From Dehalococcoidales bacterium (GTDB lineage Bacteria; Chloroflexota; Dehalococcoidia; Dehalococcoidales; Fen-1064), in assembly GCA_028713395.1 (NCBI GenBank), contig JAQTOJ010000014.1, positions 1-15,881 of the forward strand: a stretch of DNA of 15,881 nt, written 5' to 3'. Positions 15,259 to 15,881 of the stretch are shown one piece after another. A program made the position numbers and the translations under genes. The notes beneath the pieces are model-generated. The model ran no database searches, had not been told where the DNA came from, and saw nothing but the letters and a program-made list of their open reading frames with translations. How positions within the stretch are numbered: position 1 is the first letter of the stretch; every line of letters begins with the position of its first letter.

Positions 15259-15881
15259 ATGCAATACACCATCAAACAACTGGCGGATACCGCCGGTATC
15301 AGCGTCCGCACCCTACATTATTATGATGAAATCGGGCTGCTCAGTCCGGAGTATAGGACCGAGTCCGGCTACCGTTATTACGGAGAAGAATCCGCGCTCA
15401 AGCTGCAGCAGATATTGTTTTTCCGGGAACTCGGGTTCAGTCTGGAAGAAATCAAGAAAATCATTACGAATCCGGATTTTGATATACGGCAAGCGTTGGT
15501 AAGTCACCGTGAGTTGTTGCAAAAACGGGCGGCTAAAATCCAGGAACTACTATTAACCATCGAGAAAACCATGAAAAAATTGAAGGGGGAAACCACCATG
15601 AGCATCAAAGATTATTATCAGGGATTCAGCGACGCCCAGATTGAAGAATACAGGCAGGAAGTCAAACAGCGCTGGGGTGAGAGAACGCTGGCGGAAAGTG
15701 AATCTAAAGCGCTGGGGATGGGTAAAGAAAAATTTGCCGCTTTACAGCTGGAGGGTGCTAAAATATTTCAAGCCATTGCCGATAATATGTCCAAAGGCCA
15801 CGATAGCCCTGAAATCCAAGAGCTGGTAGGCAAGTGGCGGCAGTGGCTTGAAAACTACCACCACTACTCCATAGAGGCGGT
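15259..15881 (+). CDS. TipA-like MerR-family transcriptional regulator (partial, runs off the window)
   Basis: 207 complete codons are visible before the edge. Residues 1-70 are a MerR winged helix (YTIKQLADTAG, then VRTLHYYDEIGLL and SGYRYY), followed by the long dimerisation helix (about 75-112). From residue about 115 it is a TipAS-type domain (GFSDAQIEEYRQEVKQRWG, then KW near 192 and NYHHYS), the all-helical module that binds thiopeptide antibiotics in Streptomyces TipA and other compounds in relatives such as Mta and SkgA. The ATG at 15259 is chosen because the MerR motif starts there; there is no Shine-Dalgarno, and a TTG at 15253 is the alternative. An internal ATG at 15598 with GGGGGA at 15585-15590 opens exactly at the start of the TipAS domain. 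It is probably self-regulated from the promoter at 15221. The drug or ligand is unknown. Confidence 0.92.
   Translation, partial: MQYTIKQLADTAGISVRTLHYYDEIGLLSPEYRTESGYRYYGEESALKLQQILFFRELGFSLEEIKKIITNPDFDIRQALVSHRELLQKRAAKIQELLLTIEKTMKKLKGETTMSIKDYYQGFSDAQIEEYRQEVKQRWGERTLAESESKALGMGKEKFAALQLEGAKIFQAIADNMSKGHDSPEIQELVGKWRQWLENYHHYSIEA

Noticed and set aside
1..15881. tRNA, rRNA, CRISPR arrays, insertion sequences and attachment sites.
   Set aside because: On reading both strands I found no cloverleaf, no regularly spaced repeats, no transposase and no flanking target duplications.

Overview
The window is most likely chromosomal DNA from an anaerobic, respiring bacterium. A Dehalococcoidia-like member of the Chloroflexota is my best guess. 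The reasons are a giant multi-PAS/GAF histidine kinase beside a LuxR-type regulator, Tat-targeted iron-sulfur subunits, an aldehyde ferredoxin oxidoreductase (AOR) family tungsto/molybdoenzyme, FdhD and a compact tatA-tatB-tatC set. This is an inference from gene content; there is no rRNA or other phylogenetic marker in the window.

Layout. (1) 28-5937, plus strand, is a signalling cluster: a LuxR-type regulator whose receiver lacks the phospho-acceptor Asp, a 65-residue coiled-coil protein, a 1485-residue hybrid-free histidine kinase with about eight PAS domains and one GAF domain, and a single-domain response regulator overlapping the kinase by 4 bases. The ribosome binding site of the kinase lies inside a terminator-like hairpin. 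(2) A strong bidirectional terminator (5961-5995) separates this from 6021-8249, minus strand, a secreted lipoprotein with a serine beta-lactamase-like hydrolase domain and two C-terminal PsbP-like modules joined by Thr-rich linkers. (3) 8316-10099, minus strand, is a two-gene operon for a Tat-exported four-cluster ferredoxin subunit (NrfC/FdoH-like) and an NrfD-type membrane quinone-interacting subunit. No catalytic subunit accompanies it on that strand. (4) A 295-base AT-rich divergent promoter region (10100-10394) has good sigma-70-type promoters in both directions with a 19-bp dyad between them. (5) 10395-15078, plus strand, holds a Tat-signal, lipobox-bearing 16-Cys ferredoxin, an AOR-family catalytic subunit, FdhD, then TatA, TatB-like and TatC proteins. 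The tat genes also have their own promoter. (6) 15259 to the window end is a TipA-like MerR regulator, cut by the edge, with a 19-bp-spacer MerR promoter that would give an almost leaderless mRNA and an internal ribosome binding site placed to make the ligand-binding domain separately.

The most interesting idea is that regions 3 to 5 form one functional unit. An AOR-type catalytic subunit would be joined to a Tat-exported ferredoxin, perhaps wired to the quinone pool through the divergent NrfC/NrfD pair, with its cofactor chaperone (FdhD) and a Tat translocase encoded alongside. The ferredoxin-AOR pair recalls E. coli YdhY-YdhV. The twin-arginine motif and lipobox on the ferredoxin, and the missing signal on AOR, raise the question of which side of the membrane the enzyme works on.
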